From Phytohabitans rumicis (GTDB taxonomy: Bacteria > Actinomycetota > Actinomycetes > Mycobacteriales > Micromonosporaceae), in assembly GCF_011764445.1 (NCBI RefSeq), contig NZ_BLPG01000001.1, positions 8,077,001 through 8,141,000 on the forward strand: a stretch of DNA of 64,000 nt. The letters are read 5' to 3'. Position numbers and translations under genes: made by a program. Under the pieces are notes generated by a model. That model saw only the letters and a list, made by a program, of their open reading frames with translations. It was not told the origin of the DNA and searched no databases. Of the stretch, positions 46,002 to 54,695 are shown piece by piece (positions within the stretch are counted from its first letter, which is position 1; each line of letters opens with the position of its first letter).

Positions 46002-46872
46002 CGCGCAGGGTGTAGAGCGAGCTCGTCGCGGTGATGTACAGGTCGTTGCGCTTCGGTCCGCCGAACGTGAGGTTGGCGACGATCTCCGGGACGTGCAGCT
46101 TGCCGATCAGCGTGCCGTCCGGGTCGAAGCAGTGCAGGCCGTCGTGCGCGGCGGCCCAGATCCGGCCGGCGTCGTCGAGCCGGATCCCGTCGAACGACCC
46201 CGCGTCGCACGTCGCGAAGACCGCCCCGCCGGACAGCGCGCCGTCCTGCGTGACGTCGAACAGCCGGATGTGCTTGTTCCGGGTGTCGACGATGTAGAGC
46301 TGCCGCTCGTCCAGGGAGAACGCCAGCCCGTTCGGCCGGACGAAGTCGTCGGCGACGATGCTGACCTCGCCGGTGTCCGGCGCGATCCGGTACACGTGGC
46401 AGGCCCCGATCTCGCTCGGCGACTTGTGCCCCTCGTAGTCGCTGTCGATCCCGTAGCTCGGGTCGGTGAACCAGATCGAGCCGTCGGCGCGTTCCACCAC
46501 GTCGTTCGGGCTGTTGAGGCGCTTGCCGTCGTACCGGTCGGCCAGCACCGTGATCGAGCCGTCGGGCTCGGTGCGGGTGACCCGCCGGTTGCCGTGCTCG
46601 CAGCTGACCAGGCGGCCCTGCCGATCCACGGTGTGCCCGTTGGTGTACCCGGCCGGCGACCGGAACACGCCGACCGCGCCGGTGGTCTCGTCGTAGCGCA
46701 GCATGCGGTCGTTCGGGATGTCGCTGAAGACCAGGTAGCGGCCGGCCGGGAAGTACGCCGGGCCCTCCGCCCAGCGGCAGCCGGTATGCAGGCGCTGGAT
46801 CAGGTCGTCGCCGTTGATCGGACGGAACCGCTCGTCCAGCACCTCGAACACGGCTTTGACGACGTCCGCCAC
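45970..46872 (-). CDS. SMP-30/gluconolactonase family protein
   Basis: 300 residues. Beta-propeller motifs: CRWAEGPAYFP (metal-binding Glu), LNSPNDVVERADGSIWFTDPSYG (Asn/Asp ligands), FVRPNGLAFSLDE and GSFDGIRLDDAGRIWAA. It would hydrolyse a lactone of a sugar or related acid using a divalent metal. No signal peptide. It is divergent from the DUF952 gene and convergent with, and slightly overlapping, the ClC gene. Confidence 0.9.
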   Translation of the reverse strand: MADVVKAVFEVLDERFRPINGDDLIQRLHTGCRWAEGPAYFPAGRYLVFSDIPNDRMLRYDETTGAVGVFRSPAGYTNGHTVDRQGRLVSCEHGNRRVTRTEPDGSITVLADRYDGKRLNSPNDVVERADGSIWFTDPSYGIDSDYEGHKSPSEIGACHVYRIAPDTGEVSIVADDFVRPNGLAFSLDERQLYIVDTRNKHIRLFDVTQDGALSGGAVFATCDAGSFDGIRLDDAGRIWAAAHDGLHCFDPDGTLIGKLHVPEIVANLTFGGPKRNDLYITATSSLYTLRVNVTGGRYPA

Positions 46873-46912
46873 GGCAACCTCCTAGAGAGTGTTCACATGG
46901 CATCGTAGGCCC

Positions 46913-47248
46913 GTGCTGATCTACAAGATCTTGTTGCCTGCGGAGTGGGACCAGTTCGAGGCCACAGGCCAGTTCGATGGCTCGCCCTTCGACCACACCA
47001 GCGGGTTCATCCACTGCTCGTCCCGCGATCAGGTGGGCAGCACCGCGCTGCGCGTGTTCGCCGGGGAGCCGGAGCTGGTGGTCGTGTCCCTCGACGCCGA
47101 GACGTTCGGTGACGCGGTGCGCTGGGAGCCCGCCTCCAACGGCGAGCCCTTCCCGCACATCTACACCCCCGTACCCCGAAGCGCGGTGGTCGCCATCCAC
47201 CGCGTCGCCGGCGCCGCCCACGTCGACGCCGCCCTCCCACGCGACTAG
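46913..47248 (+). CDS. DUF952 family protein
   Basis: 111 residues, matching the DUF952 pattern: IYKILLPAEWDQFEATGQFDGSPFD (first part), then SGFIHCSSRDQV and EPFPHIYTPVP. The family is small, cytoplasmic and of unknown function, with conserved His/Ser/Cys around FIHCSS that suggest an enzyme. The GTG start matches where the family begins; an upstream in-frame start would add eight residues. Confidence 0.85.
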   Translation: MLIYKILLPAEWDQFEATGQFDGSPFDHTSGFIHCSSRDQVGSTALRVFAGEPELVVVSLDAETFGDAVRWEPASNGEPFPHIYTPVPRSAVVAIHRVAGAAHVDAALPRD

Positions 47249-47269
47249 AGACGTCTTGCGGTGAGGGTG

Positions 47270-47405
47270 AGGAAAATCAAAGATGTTGAGCTGCCGCGAC
47301 GCCCGTCGCGGTCCGGGCCGTTGCTCCCGCGGCCTCGCCCTCCGGGGTCCACAACCCACAGCTCCGGCCCGCAGGGCCGGCAACCTCGGCCGGCAGGGCC
47401 AGAGG
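47270..47405 (+). repeat. Long repeat D, copy D1
   Basis: About 136 bases, starting at the GAGGAAAATC segment and containing GATGTTGAGCTGCCGCGACG. An inverse copy lies at 58001-58135. The translated frame starting at the ATG at 47283 (MLSCRDARRGPGRCSRGL) is conserved in both copies. The gap 47249-47668 holds D1, A8 and otherwise nothing recognised. Confidence 0.75.
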
Positions 47406-47553
47406 TGGAGTGCGAAGTGCTCCGGGACCGCACCCCACGTCGTACGCCGCCGCGAATCCACCGGCGCCGCCCGCCATCTCTGCGCCCCTATGCGCGGCCC
47501 CGCGCCGTAGGGCCCGCCCCGCCGGCCCGAGCGCCCCACGGCGCAGCCACACC

Positions 47554-47640
47554 GCGTCGATCAAGGCTTTCAGCGTCGATCAAGGGCATACGGCCGTGGA
47601 TTGGAGATCAAACCACGGCCATATGCCCTTGATCGACGAG
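47554..47640. repeat. Palindromic repeat A, copy A8
   Basis: Hairpin GATCAAGGGCATACGGCCGTGG ends pair with CCACGGCCATATGCCC; the loop is the inverse form ATTGGAGATCAAA. An extra GTCGATCAAGGC arm precedes it. It lies between convergent gene ends. Confidence 0.85.
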
Positions 47641-47668
47641 AAAGGGGCGGGGCTAGAAAGGGGCGGGG

Positions 47669-48292
47669 CTAGGGAGTGGGGATGTCTACGGCTAGTTCGG
47701 TGGTTAGGCGGTAGCCGCCGGTCAGGGGGAGGTCGTCGCCGCTCCAGAAGCGGCCGGGGTCGTACCAGTTGGGGTTGCGCCCGGCGGGCAGCAGGCCCAT
47801 CGCCTCGTACGTGACGGCCACGACCTCGGCGCAGTAGGCGCTCTCCAGGCCCGCTTCGTGCGGGCGGACCGGCACCCGGCCGCGCAGCCAGCGCCAGGCG
47901 AGTTGGGCGCTTGACGGGAACGGGGTGCCGTCCAGGCGGGCGATCGTCCGCAGGACCGCGTTTTCCTGGTCGTGGCCGGGTGGCGGCTCGAGTTGGCGCA
48001 GCCAGGCCCGCTGGCCGTACCGCCGGGCCCAGACGAGCACCGCCGCGCGCAGGTCGTGCAGTTGGACCCCGCGCTGGTGGGTGCCGGACCACAGGTCGGG
48101 CAGGGACTTGCCGAGCTCGGCGTGCCACATCATGGGCGGCATGTCCTCGATGACGACCGCCATGCCGACGTGGTTGACCGGGCTGTTCGTCGTGAACTGG
48201 ATGGCGCGGTCGGGACCGGACCGGCCGCGAAAGAGCCACAGGTCCCCGGTGCGGGACAGGTCGACGGCTTGGTCGAGGCCGAGGGTTGACAC
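47669..48292 (-). CDS. Permuted papain-like (YiiX/NlpC-P60-type) hydrolase, putative
   Basis: 207 residues. TGDLWLFRG at the start, NHVGMAVV with the likely catalytic His about residue 41, and SAYCAEVVAVTYEAMGL with a Cys near residue 156 match the circularly permuted papain-like fold, in which His precedes Cys. Members cleave amides or lipid esters. No signal peptide or membrane segment is seen. Function is inferred only from the fold, and a non-enzymatic role is possible. Confidence 0.65.
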   Translation of the reverse strand: MSTLGLDQAVDLSRTGDLWLFRGRSGPDRAIQFTTNSPVNHVGMAVVIEDMPPMMWHAELGKSLPDLWSGTHQRGVQLHDLRAAVLVWARRYGQRAWLRQLEPPPGHDQENAVLRTIARLDGTPFPSSAQLAWRWLRGRVPVRPHEAGLESAYCAEVVAVTYEAMGLLPAGRNPNWYDPGRFWSGDDLPLTGGYRLTTELAVDIPTP

Positions 48293-48309
48293 GCCACTAC
48301 CCTAAGTGG

Positions 48310-48462
48310 ATGCGTTGGTGGAAGGTTGCCGGACTGGCCGCGTTCGTCGGTGTCGCCGCGACCGGGGTGGTGATCGCGCGCGCCGAGCGCCGGCGGCGGG
48401 CGTACACCCCGGAGGAGATCCGCACGAAGCTGCGCGAGCGGGCCGCCGAGACAGCGCCGTAG
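48310..48462 (+). CDS. Small membrane protein (50 residues)
   Basis: Begins MRWWKVAGLAAFVGVAATGV, a single membrane segment near the N-terminus, followed by a basic stop-transfer stretch ERRRRAYTPEEIRTKLRER. Similar one-helix proteins are common in actinomycetes and unassigned. ATG start, 18 bases from the divergent hydrolase gene. Followed at 15 bases by another small gene, so they may be co-transcribed. Confidence 0.6.
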   Translation: MRWWKVAGLAAFVGVAATGVVIARAERRRRAYTPEEIRTKLRERAAETAP

Positions 48463-48477
48463 GCCAAGGGAGGATCC

Positions 48478-48603
48478 ATGCGCATCCGTCGAGTGATCGT
48501 GGTCATCGCGGCCGTCGCGATGGGGCTGTCGCCGCTGGCGCTGGCGGCCGGACCCGCCGCCGTCGCCAGCATCGCCGCGAACGTGATCCGCCCGCCGCAG
48601 TGA
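48478..48603 (+). CDS. Small secreted or membrane peptide (41 residues)
   Basis: ATG preceded by AAGGGAGG at a good distance. Begins MRIRRVIVVIAAVAMGLSPL, a signal-peptide-like stretch with a possible cleavage after ALA, leaving a mature peptide of about 18 residues ending ANVIRPPQ. No family recognised. Good ribosome site and position argue that it is expressed. Confidence 0.5.
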   Translation: MRIRRVIVVIAAVAMGLSPLALAAGPAAVASIAANVIRPPQ

Positions 48604-48613
48604 GGCGCCGCGG

Positions 48614-49417
48614 TCAGACCTTGCGGTAACGGGCCTGGATCACGCAGAACGCGGCGAACGCGCCGATCCCCAGCGCCATGAGGATCAGCAGGAGCGTGCC
48701 GTACGTCTGCTGCCGCAGCGTGTCCAAAGTGGAGTCGAGGCCGCGCGCCTTGCTCGGGTCGTACGTCGCGGCGGCCACCACGAAGAGCACGCCGGCGATG
48801 CCGTACGCGATGCCCTTGCTGGTGTATCCGGCGACGCCGAGCCGGCGGGAGAGCGTGCGCGCGGCGGCGCTCATCTGGTGGATGCGCAGGTGCTTCTCGA
48901 ACCGCTTGACCAGGCCGTACCAGACGAGGCCGGCGCCGAGGACGGCGAGCGCGATCCCGCCCAGCCCGACGAGCCAGCGGCCGCCCTCGGATCCCATCAG
49001 GTCGGCGCTGAGGGACTGCTGCTTGTCCGCGCTGTCGGAGTTCGCCCCCTTGAGTACCTTGTATCCGGTCCAGGCGAAGTAGCCGTACACCGCGACGCGG
49101 CCGGCGGAGGCGAGCCGCTCGAACGTGCGTTCCCCACCGCTGTCCTCGCGATGCCCGATGGCTGCCTCCAACGCCTGCCAGACCGCCATGGCGAGCAGGC
49201 CCACTACGACCGCGCCGACCAGGACGCTGCCGAGCGGCTGCTGGGCCAGGGTGCGCAGGGCGCCGGACTGGTCGCCCTCGTCCGCGGGTTGGCCCAGTGC
49301 GAGCTGCAGGATCAGCCAGGCGAAAAGCAGGTGCACGAGCCCGTAGCCGAGGAAGCCGAAGCGGGCGAGCGCCTCCAGGGTGGTGCTGTTGGCGGCGCGC
49401 GCCGCGGTCACGGTCAT
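48614..49417 (-). CDS. DUF1206 family membrane protein
   Basis: 267 residues with six membrane segments in three pairs, the triplicate pattern of DUF1206: ARFGFLGYGLVHLLFAWL, GRVAVYGYFAWTGYKVLKG and LGVAGYTSKGIAYGIAGVL each start a unit. Function unknown. ATG start; divergent from the metallophosphoesterase gene. Confidence 0.88.
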   Translation of the reverse strand: MTVTAARAANSTTLEALARFGFLGYGLVHLLFAWLILQLALGQPADEGDQSGALRTLAQQPLGSVLVGAVVVGLLAMAVWQALEAAIGHREDSGGERTFERLASAGRVAVYGYFAWTGYKVLKGANSDSADKQQSLSADLMGSEGGRWLVGLGGIALAVLGAGLVWYGLVKRFEKHLRIHQMSAAARTLSRRLGVAGYTSKGIAYGIAGVLFVVAAATYDPSKARGLDSTLDTLRQQTYGTLLLILMALGIGAFAAFCVIQARYRKV

Positions 49418-49495
49418 GGATGGTGATTGACCTGCGGGCGCCGTTCCCAAACGTCATCGTGGTCGATGTCCGGGTTGACGTGTCATAGTGCGACC

Positions 49496-50670
49496 ATGTC
49501 CGCTGGCGAGATGGTGCAGGAGGCGCCCGCGCGGCGTTCGCTGCGACCGGTGCTCTTTGTCCTCACCCTGACCGCCGTCCTGGCGCTGCTGTTCGGCGTG
49601 CCGTGGTGGACGCTGATCTCGGCGGCGCAGTGGCCGGCCGGCGTCGCCGCCGCCGGCACGGTCGTGTTCGCCGGGGCGCTCGTGGCGTTCCCGGTGCTGA
49701 TGTTTCAGGGCCACGGCCGGGGACGGGACTGGGCGGCCCGCACCGGCGACACGATCCTCGGCGTGATCTGGGTCGTGTTCGTGTGGGCGCTGGCCGGCAA
49801 CGTCCTGCGGCTCGCGCTGGCCGCCGGGGGCGTCGCGGACCCGGCCCGCTCCCGCATCGTCGCCGCCGCGGTCGCGGCCGTCTCGTTGGTCCTGCTCATT
49901 TGGGGTACGCCGAGGCGATGCGCGTGCCGCGCGTCGCCCGCGTGGACGTCACGATCCCGCGGCTGGGCGCCGGCCTGGACGGGGTACGCGTCGTGCTGCT
50001 GACCGACACGCACTACGGGCCGATCGACCGGGCGCGCTGGTCGTCGGCGGTGGTCGACGTGGTCAACGGGCTGGACGCCGACATCGTGTGCCACACCGGC
50101 GACATCGCGGACGGCACGGTGGCCGCTCGGCGGGCGCAGTCCGCCCCGCTCGGCGACGTCCGCGCCCGGTACGCCCGCACGTACGTGACCGGCAACCACG
50201 AGTACTTCGGCGAGGCCGAGGGCTGGCTCGCCCGGATGAGCGAGCTCGGCTGGGAGGCGCTGCACAACCGGCACATCGTGGTGGAGCGCGGCGGTTCCCG
50301 GCTGGTCGTCGCGGGTGTCGACGACCGGACGGCCAAGTCGTCGGGGCGCCCCGGCCACGGCGCCGACCACGCCACCGCGCTCGCCGGCGCCGACCCGGAC
50401 CTGCCCGTACTCCTGCTGGCGCACCAGCCGAAGCAGATCGGGGCGGCCGTGGACGCGGGCGTCGACCTGCAGATCTCCGGGCACACGCACGGCGGGCAGA
50501 TCTGGCCGTTCCACTACCTGGTGCGCCTCGACCAGCCGGTGGTGCGCGGGCTGACCCGGCACGGCGCGCGGACCCAGCTCTACACCAGCCGCGGCACCGG
50601 CTTCTGGGGGCCGCCGCTGCGGATCTTCGCGCCGAGCGAGATCACCCTGCTGACGCTGCGGTCCGCCTGA
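49496..50670 (+). pseudogene. Membrane-anchored metallophosphoesterase, split by a one-base frameshift
   Basis: The first frame encodes four membrane segments up to VAAVSLVLLIWG. The second resumes with YAEAMRVPRVARVDVTIPRLG and the catalytic domain: LTDTHYGP (Asp/His), CHTGDIADG, VTGNHEYF, LLAHQPKQ and SGHTHGGQIWP. They join with one base added in the G run at 49902-49905. In total about 391 residues, as in YkuE/YaeI-type phosphoesterases, some of which cleave lipid-linked pyrophosphates. Its TGA abuts the convergent oxidoreductase stop. Confidence 0.87.
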
Positions 50671-51774
50671 CTAACCCGCCAGCACCGCGACGTCCACGCG
50701 CTGGACCAGGTTGTTGGCGAAGCCGCCGCGGTTCCACTGCGGCCGCACCGGCTGGGTACGGCCGGACGCGTCGGTGGCCCGCGCGCTGACCGTGTACCGG
50801 CCCGGCTCCGTGGTCCACGGGTACTCCCAGCGCCGCCAGGCCCACTCGTCGTCGCTCCGCACGACGGTCGCGTCCGCCCACGTGTCGCCGCCGTCGGTGG
50901 TGACCTCCACCCGGGTGATCGGGGCGTGCCCGGACCAGGCCCGGCCGTCCAGCACGCACGGGCCGGGGCGCAGCACCCGGGCGCGGGACATGAAGTCCGG
51001 GAAGCCGGGCGGGCGGACCAGCGCCCGCGGCTCGATCCGGGTCACCGGTACGCCCGGCTCGCCAGCCTCCTGCCGCAGCCGGTAGGCGACCGCGTTCTGG
51101 TAGCCCTCGAACGCCCGGTCGAGCACCGTGATCCCGCGCAGCCACTTCACGTGGGCCATGCCGTACCAGCCGGGCACGATGAGGCGCAGCGGCGCGCCGT
51201 GCTGGGGGAGCAGGGGAGCGCCGTTCATCTCGTACGCCAGCAGGGGCTCCTCGCGCAGCGCCTCGGCGACCGGGAGGCCGCGCTGGTAGTCCTGCTCGAC
51301 GCCGCGTTCGATCCCGTGGTCGGCGCCGGTGAAGAGCACGTCGACCGCGCCGTCGCCGACGCCCGCCTCGCGCAGCAGCGGCGCGAGCGGGGTGCCGGTC
51401 CACTCGGCGTTGCCGACGGCCTCCAGCACCCAGGGCTGGCTCACCGGACGCGGTTCGAGCAGCGTGCGGCCGTTTCCGGCGCACTCGAGCGTGACCCGCC
51501 GGGTGACCCGCGGGCGGGCGCGCAGCGCGGCGAGGTCCAGATGCAGTGGGGTGTCCACGTGCCCGTCGACGGTGAGCGTGTGGCTCGCCGCGTCCAGGTC
51601 CGGGATGTCGTAGTGGATGAGCAGGTAGTGCAGCCCGGCCGGGGTGACGTCGTACCGTAGCGCCTCCAGCGGCATGCCGTGGTTGCGCGCGGCGAGGCGA
51701 AGCTCCTCGGCGGTGATGCCCTCGCCGGCCTCGGCGACCCGTGCCGGCCCGCTCAGATCATCGACCGTGGTCAT
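50671..51774 (-). CDS. Sulfite-oxidase-type molybdopterin oxidoreductase
   Basis: 367 residues. The Mo-ligating cysteine lies in VTLECAGNGR (Cys98); cofactor-binding stretches FTGADHGIERG, MNGAPLLPQHGAPLRLIVPG and GMAHVKWLRGI follow, then the Mo-co dimerisation domain (SRARVLRPGP to VRPQWNRGGFANN). No signal peptide, heme or anchor, so it is probably cytoplasmic and needs an unknown electron acceptor. It may oxidise sulfite or another oxyanion. ATG start, divergent from the trypsin gene. Confidence 0.9.
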   Translation of the reverse strand: MTTVDDLSGPARVAEAGEGITAEELRLAARNHGMPLEALRYDVTPAGLHYLLIHYDIPDLDAASHTLTVDGHVDTPLHLDLAALRARPRVTRRVTLECAGNGRTLLEPRPVSQPWVLEAVGNAEWTGTPLAPLLREAGVGDGAVDVLFTGADHGIERGVEQDYQRGLPVAEALREEPLLAYEMNGAPLLPQHGAPLRLIVPGWYGMAHVKWLRGITVLDRAFEGYQNAVAYRLRQEAGEPGVPVTRIEPRALVRPPGFPDFMSRARVLRPGPCVLDGRAWSGHAPITRVEVTTDGGDTWADATVVRSDDEWAWRRWEYPWTTEPGRYTVSARATDASGRTQPVRPQWNRGGFANNLVQRVDVAVLAG

Positions 51775-51807
51775 GCCTCCCACTCTAGATTCCGGTATCG
51801 TGCCGGG

Positions 51808-52566
51808 GTGCGTTTCCGCCGCCTCGCCGCCCCCGTGGTGGCCGCCGTGCTCCTCGCCATCGGCAGCGCCGTCCCGGCCAACGCGATCGCCAACGGTCAG
51901 GAAGTGCCGATCGGCCGGTACCGGTTCTCCGTCAAGCTGACGATGACCGGGATCCCGACGCCGGACGGCGGCCGGCGCAACAGCGCCTGCTCCGGCGCGC
52001 TGATCGCCCCGCAGTGGGTGATCACCGCGGGTCACTGCTTCCGCGACGCGAACGGCAACCGGGTGGAGCGGCCGGTCGCCGACCTCACCACGGCCACCGT
52101 CGGCCGCACCGACCTCAACGGCACCGGCGGGTACGTCGCGACCGTCATCGCCGTACGGCAGTCGCCCACCAACGACGTCGCGCTCGCGAAGATCGACCGG
52201 GTGATCACCGACATCGCGCCGATCCGCCTCACCACCGCGGTGCCGCGCGTCGCCGAGGTGGTCCGGGTGACCGGGTACGGCTCGACCACCAGCGCCAACC
52301 CCGCACCGGTGACCCGGCTGCGGATGGGGCAGATGAAGGTCGCGGCGGTGACCACCACCACGGTCGGGATGACCGGTTGGCGGCCGGCGGCGGACACGAC
52401 CCCCTGCCCGTACGACTCCGGCGGTCCGTACTTCCGCGAGCGGTACAAGGGCTGGGCCGAGCTGGTGGCGGTGGTCAGCACCGGGCCGAGCTGCCCGCAC
52501 ACGCAGGTGGAGACCGCCGCCCGGATCGACAACATCCTGCCCTGGATCCGCGGCGCCATGGCGTAG
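51808..52566 (+). CDS. Secreted trypsin-like serine protease
   Basis: 252 residues with a Sec signal peptide ending near VPANA. Catalytic triad: His76 (VITAGHC), Asp123 (TNDVALAKID) and Ser204 (PYDSGGP). The usual CxGDSGGP is CPYDSGGP here, a small change at the residue before Asp. GTG start. Probably an exported degradative protease with no clear link to neighbours. Confidence 0.92.
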   Translation: MRFRRLAAPVVAAVLLAIGSAVPANAIANGQEVPIGRYRFSVKLTMTGIPTPDGGRRNSACSGALIAPQWVITAGHCFRDANGNRVERPVADLTTATVGRTDLNGTGGYVATVIAVRQSPTNDVALAKIDRVITDIAPIRLTTAVPRVAEVVRVTGYGSTTSANPAPVTRLRMGQMKVAAVTTTTVGMTGWRPAADTTPCPYDSGGPYFRERYKGWAELVAVVSTGPSCPHTQVETAARIDNILPWIRGAMA

Positions 52567-52576
52567 CTCACCCTTG

Positions 52577-52596
52577 ACCTCAACAGCGGTTGAGGT
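52577..52596. promoter_or_regulatory. SoxR-type box in the promoter of the quinone reductase
   Basis: ACCTCAAC and GTTGAGGT form a perfect inverted repeat around AGCG, just after a TTGACC -35-like hexamer at 52574-52579. This matches the known SoxR/MerR-type operator that overlaps an over-long promoter spacer. Confidence 0.7.
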
Positions 52597-52610
52597 CTGA
52601 CGGTGGATCC

Positions 52611-53576
52611 ATGCGTTTCATCGAGATAGCGGAGTTCGGCGGGCCCGAGGTGCTGGTCGTCCGGGAGGCGTCCGCGCCGGTGCCCGGCACCGGCGAGGTC
52701 CTGGTCGAGGTCGCGGCGGCCGACGTGTTGTGGGTCGAGACACGGATCCGGCAGGGCAACGGCGCGCCGTACTTCCCCGTCCAGCCGCCGTACCGGCCGG
52801 GCGTCGGGGTCGCCGGCACGGTGTCCGCCGCCGGCGACGGCGTCGACCCGGCCTGGCTCGGCCGCCGCGTCATCAGCCGGACGGGGGAGCACGGCGGCTA
52901 CACCGACCGCGCGCTGGTGCCTGCCGCCGGGCTGATCCCGGTGCCGGACGGAGTGGACCTGCGCGACGCGGCCGCGCTGCTGCACGACGGCGTCACGGCG
53001 CTCACCCTCGCCGACATCGTCCGGATCGAGCCGGGCGACCGGGTGCTCGTCACCGCCGCCGGCGGCGGCCTCGGCGTACTCCTGGTGCAGCTGGCCCACG
53101 CCGCGGGCGCGCGGGTCGTCGCGGCCGGGCGCGGCGCGGCGAAGCTCGAACGCGTCCGCCAGCAGGGCGCGGACGCCGTCGTGGACTACTCCACCCCGGA
53201 CTGGATCGACCGGGTACGCGCCGCGGTCGGCGGCCTCGACGTGGTCTTCGACGGCGCCGGCGGCGCGTACGGCCGGGCCGCGCTGGACCTGGTCGCGCCC
53301 GGTGGGCGGTTCTCCGCGCACGGCACCCCGAGCGGCGAGTTCGCCGCCGTCGACCCGGACGACGCGAAGACCAGGGGCATCATCGCGACCGGCATCGCGG
53401 AGGTCCAGCTCAGCCCAGAGCAATTCCAGGGGTACGCCGCGCGAGCGCTCGCCGAAGCCGCGGCGGGACGGCTCCGGCCGCTCATCGGACAGACGTACCC
53501 GCTGGAAAGGGCGCCCGAGGCGCACGCCGCTATCGAGACGCGCGCCGCCGTGGGAAAGACGCTGCTGGTGGTCTAG
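52611..53576 (+). CDS. Zinc-independent medium-chain dehydrogenase / quinone oxidoreductase
   Basis: 321 residues. N-terminal GroES-like domain (MRFIEIAEFGGPEVLVV, YRPGVGVAGTVSAAG) and a nucleotide-binding domain with VTAAGGGLGVLLVQLAHAAGA. It lacks the cysteines of zinc alcohol dehydrogenases, as in quinone reductases that use NADPH. Promoter carries a SoxR-type box, so redox-active compounds should induce it. ATG start. Its TAG stop is part of the left end (CTAG) of element E. Confidence 0.88.
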   Translation: MRFIEIAEFGGPEVLVVREASAPVPGTGEVLVEVAAADVLWVETRIRQGNGAPYFPVQPPYRPGVGVAGTVSAAGDGVDPAWLGRRVISRTGEHGGYTDRALVPAAGLIPVPDGVDLRDAAALLHDGVTALTLADIVRIEPGDRVLVTAAGGGLGVLLVQLAHAAGARVVAAGRGAAKLERVRQQGADAVVDYSTPDWIDRVRAAVGGLDVVFDGAGGAYGRAALDLVAPGGRFSAHGTPSGEFAAVDPDDAKTRGIIATGIAEVQLSPEQFQGYAARALAEAAAGRLRPLIGQTYPLERAPEAHAAIETRAAVGKTLLVV

Positions 53577-53741
53577 GGCGTGTCTGGTGGATCTTGTGGG
53601 TGCGAGGCGAGGTCCAGGCGGCGTCCGGTGGTGCCGGGCGGAAGGTCGCATACCGGTGTTGTATGTGGCCTTCCGACCGGTGCCGCTGGTCGCCGTCTGG
53701 GCCCGCCGCAGCCCCACAAAGATCCGCCAGACACGCCCTAG
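53573..53741. mobile_element. Palindromic MITE-like element E, flanked by CTAG
   Basis: 169 bases with near-identical inverted ends: CTAGGGCGTGTCTGG at the left and CCAGACACGCCCTAG at the right, continuing as GGATCTTGTGGG / CCCACAAAGATCC, and an imperfect palindrome through the middle. No transposase. The CTAG at each end contains the TAG stop of the adjacent gene, on both sides. It looks like a non-autonomous element inserted at a CTAG site between convergent genes. Confidence 0.65.
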
Positions 53742-54634
53742 GGCCTGGTGCGGAGGTCTTCGACAAGTCGGGCGGTGACCGGTGCGGGCACCCCGTACCG
53801 GTCCGCCGCGCGCAGCACCGCGCCGCCGATCGCGTCCAGCTCGGTCGGGCGGTGCGCCTCGGCGTCGCGGAGCATGGACGACTTCATGCCGGCGGGGACC
53901 CGTTCGAACATGTCGAGGATCTTCGCCGGGTCCACTTGGGCGCCGGCCGCGCCCGCGACCGCGGTGACCTCGCCGATCACCGCCTCCAGGTCGTCCCGCC
54001 GATGCTCGCGTACCTCCCCGACCGGGCCGGCGGCGTGCGTGGTGAGCAGCGCCAGCGGTGCGAGGAAGGCGAGCTTGTCCCACAGCAGCGCGGTCTCGTC
54101 GTCACGGACCGTCACCTCGAAGCCGGCCTGCCGCAGCCGGGCGGCCAGCGCGTCGACCCGCTCGGGCGGCGCGGTGTGGCTCGCCAACTCCATCCAGGAG
54201 AACGGGCTGGTGTGCTCGATCCGGCCGGCCGCGGTACGGGTCGACTCCACCCGGATCGCGCCCGCGACCACCTGCCCGGCCGGATAGCGCCCGCGCAGCA
54301 CCTCCATGTGGTCGACGCCGTTGAGCAGCGGCAACACCAGGCCGTCGCCCACCGCCTGCGCCGGCAGCGACTCCAGCGCCGCGTCCAGCTGCGTGGCCTT
54401 GACCGCCACCAGGCACGCGTCGACCGGCCCGGCGAGCCGGGGTACGGCCGGCGCCGGCACATGGAAGTCGCCGAACTGCGCGCTGTGCACGCTCAACCCG
54501 CGCTCGTTCAGTGCCGCCGCGGTGTCCGGCCGGGCCACATACTGAACCGCGTGCCCGGCCCGCGCCAGCACCGCGCCGAGCAATCCGCCGACGCCACCCG
54601 GGCCCACCACCGCAAAGTTCCACAGCTCCGTCAC
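53738..54634 (-). CDS. PanE/ApbA-type 2-dehydropantoate reductase family protein
   Basis: 298 residues. NAD(P) motif VVGPGGVGGLLGAVLARAGH, then VKATQLDAAL, the LPLLNGVDHMEVLRGR segment and the late DKLAFLAPLALLT with KILDMFERVPAGMKSSML, which fits the PanE family with its catalytic Lys/Glu. It may make pantoate in coenzyme A synthesis or reduce another 2-keto acid. The stop TAG lies in the right CTAG of element E. Confidence 0.88.
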   Translation of the reverse strand: MTELWNFAVVGPGGVGGLLGAVLARAGHAVQYVARPDTAAALNERGLSVHSAQFGDFHVPAPAVPRLAGPVDACLVAVKATQLDAALESLPAQAVGDGLVLPLLNGVDHMEVLRGRYPAGQVVAGAIRVESTRTAAGRIEHTSPFSWMELASHTAPPERVDALAARLRQAGFEVTVRDDETALLWDKLAFLAPLALLTTHAAGPVGEVREHRRDDLEAVIGEVTAVAGAAGAQVDPAKILDMFERVPAGMKSSMLRDAEAHRPTELDAIGGAVLRAADRYGVPAPVTARLVEDLRTRP

Positions 54635-54695
54635 GCGTCTCAGCCTATGGGCGGGGGCTGGTAAGCTCGCCCGAAATCGAATCGGGAGGTCGCGG

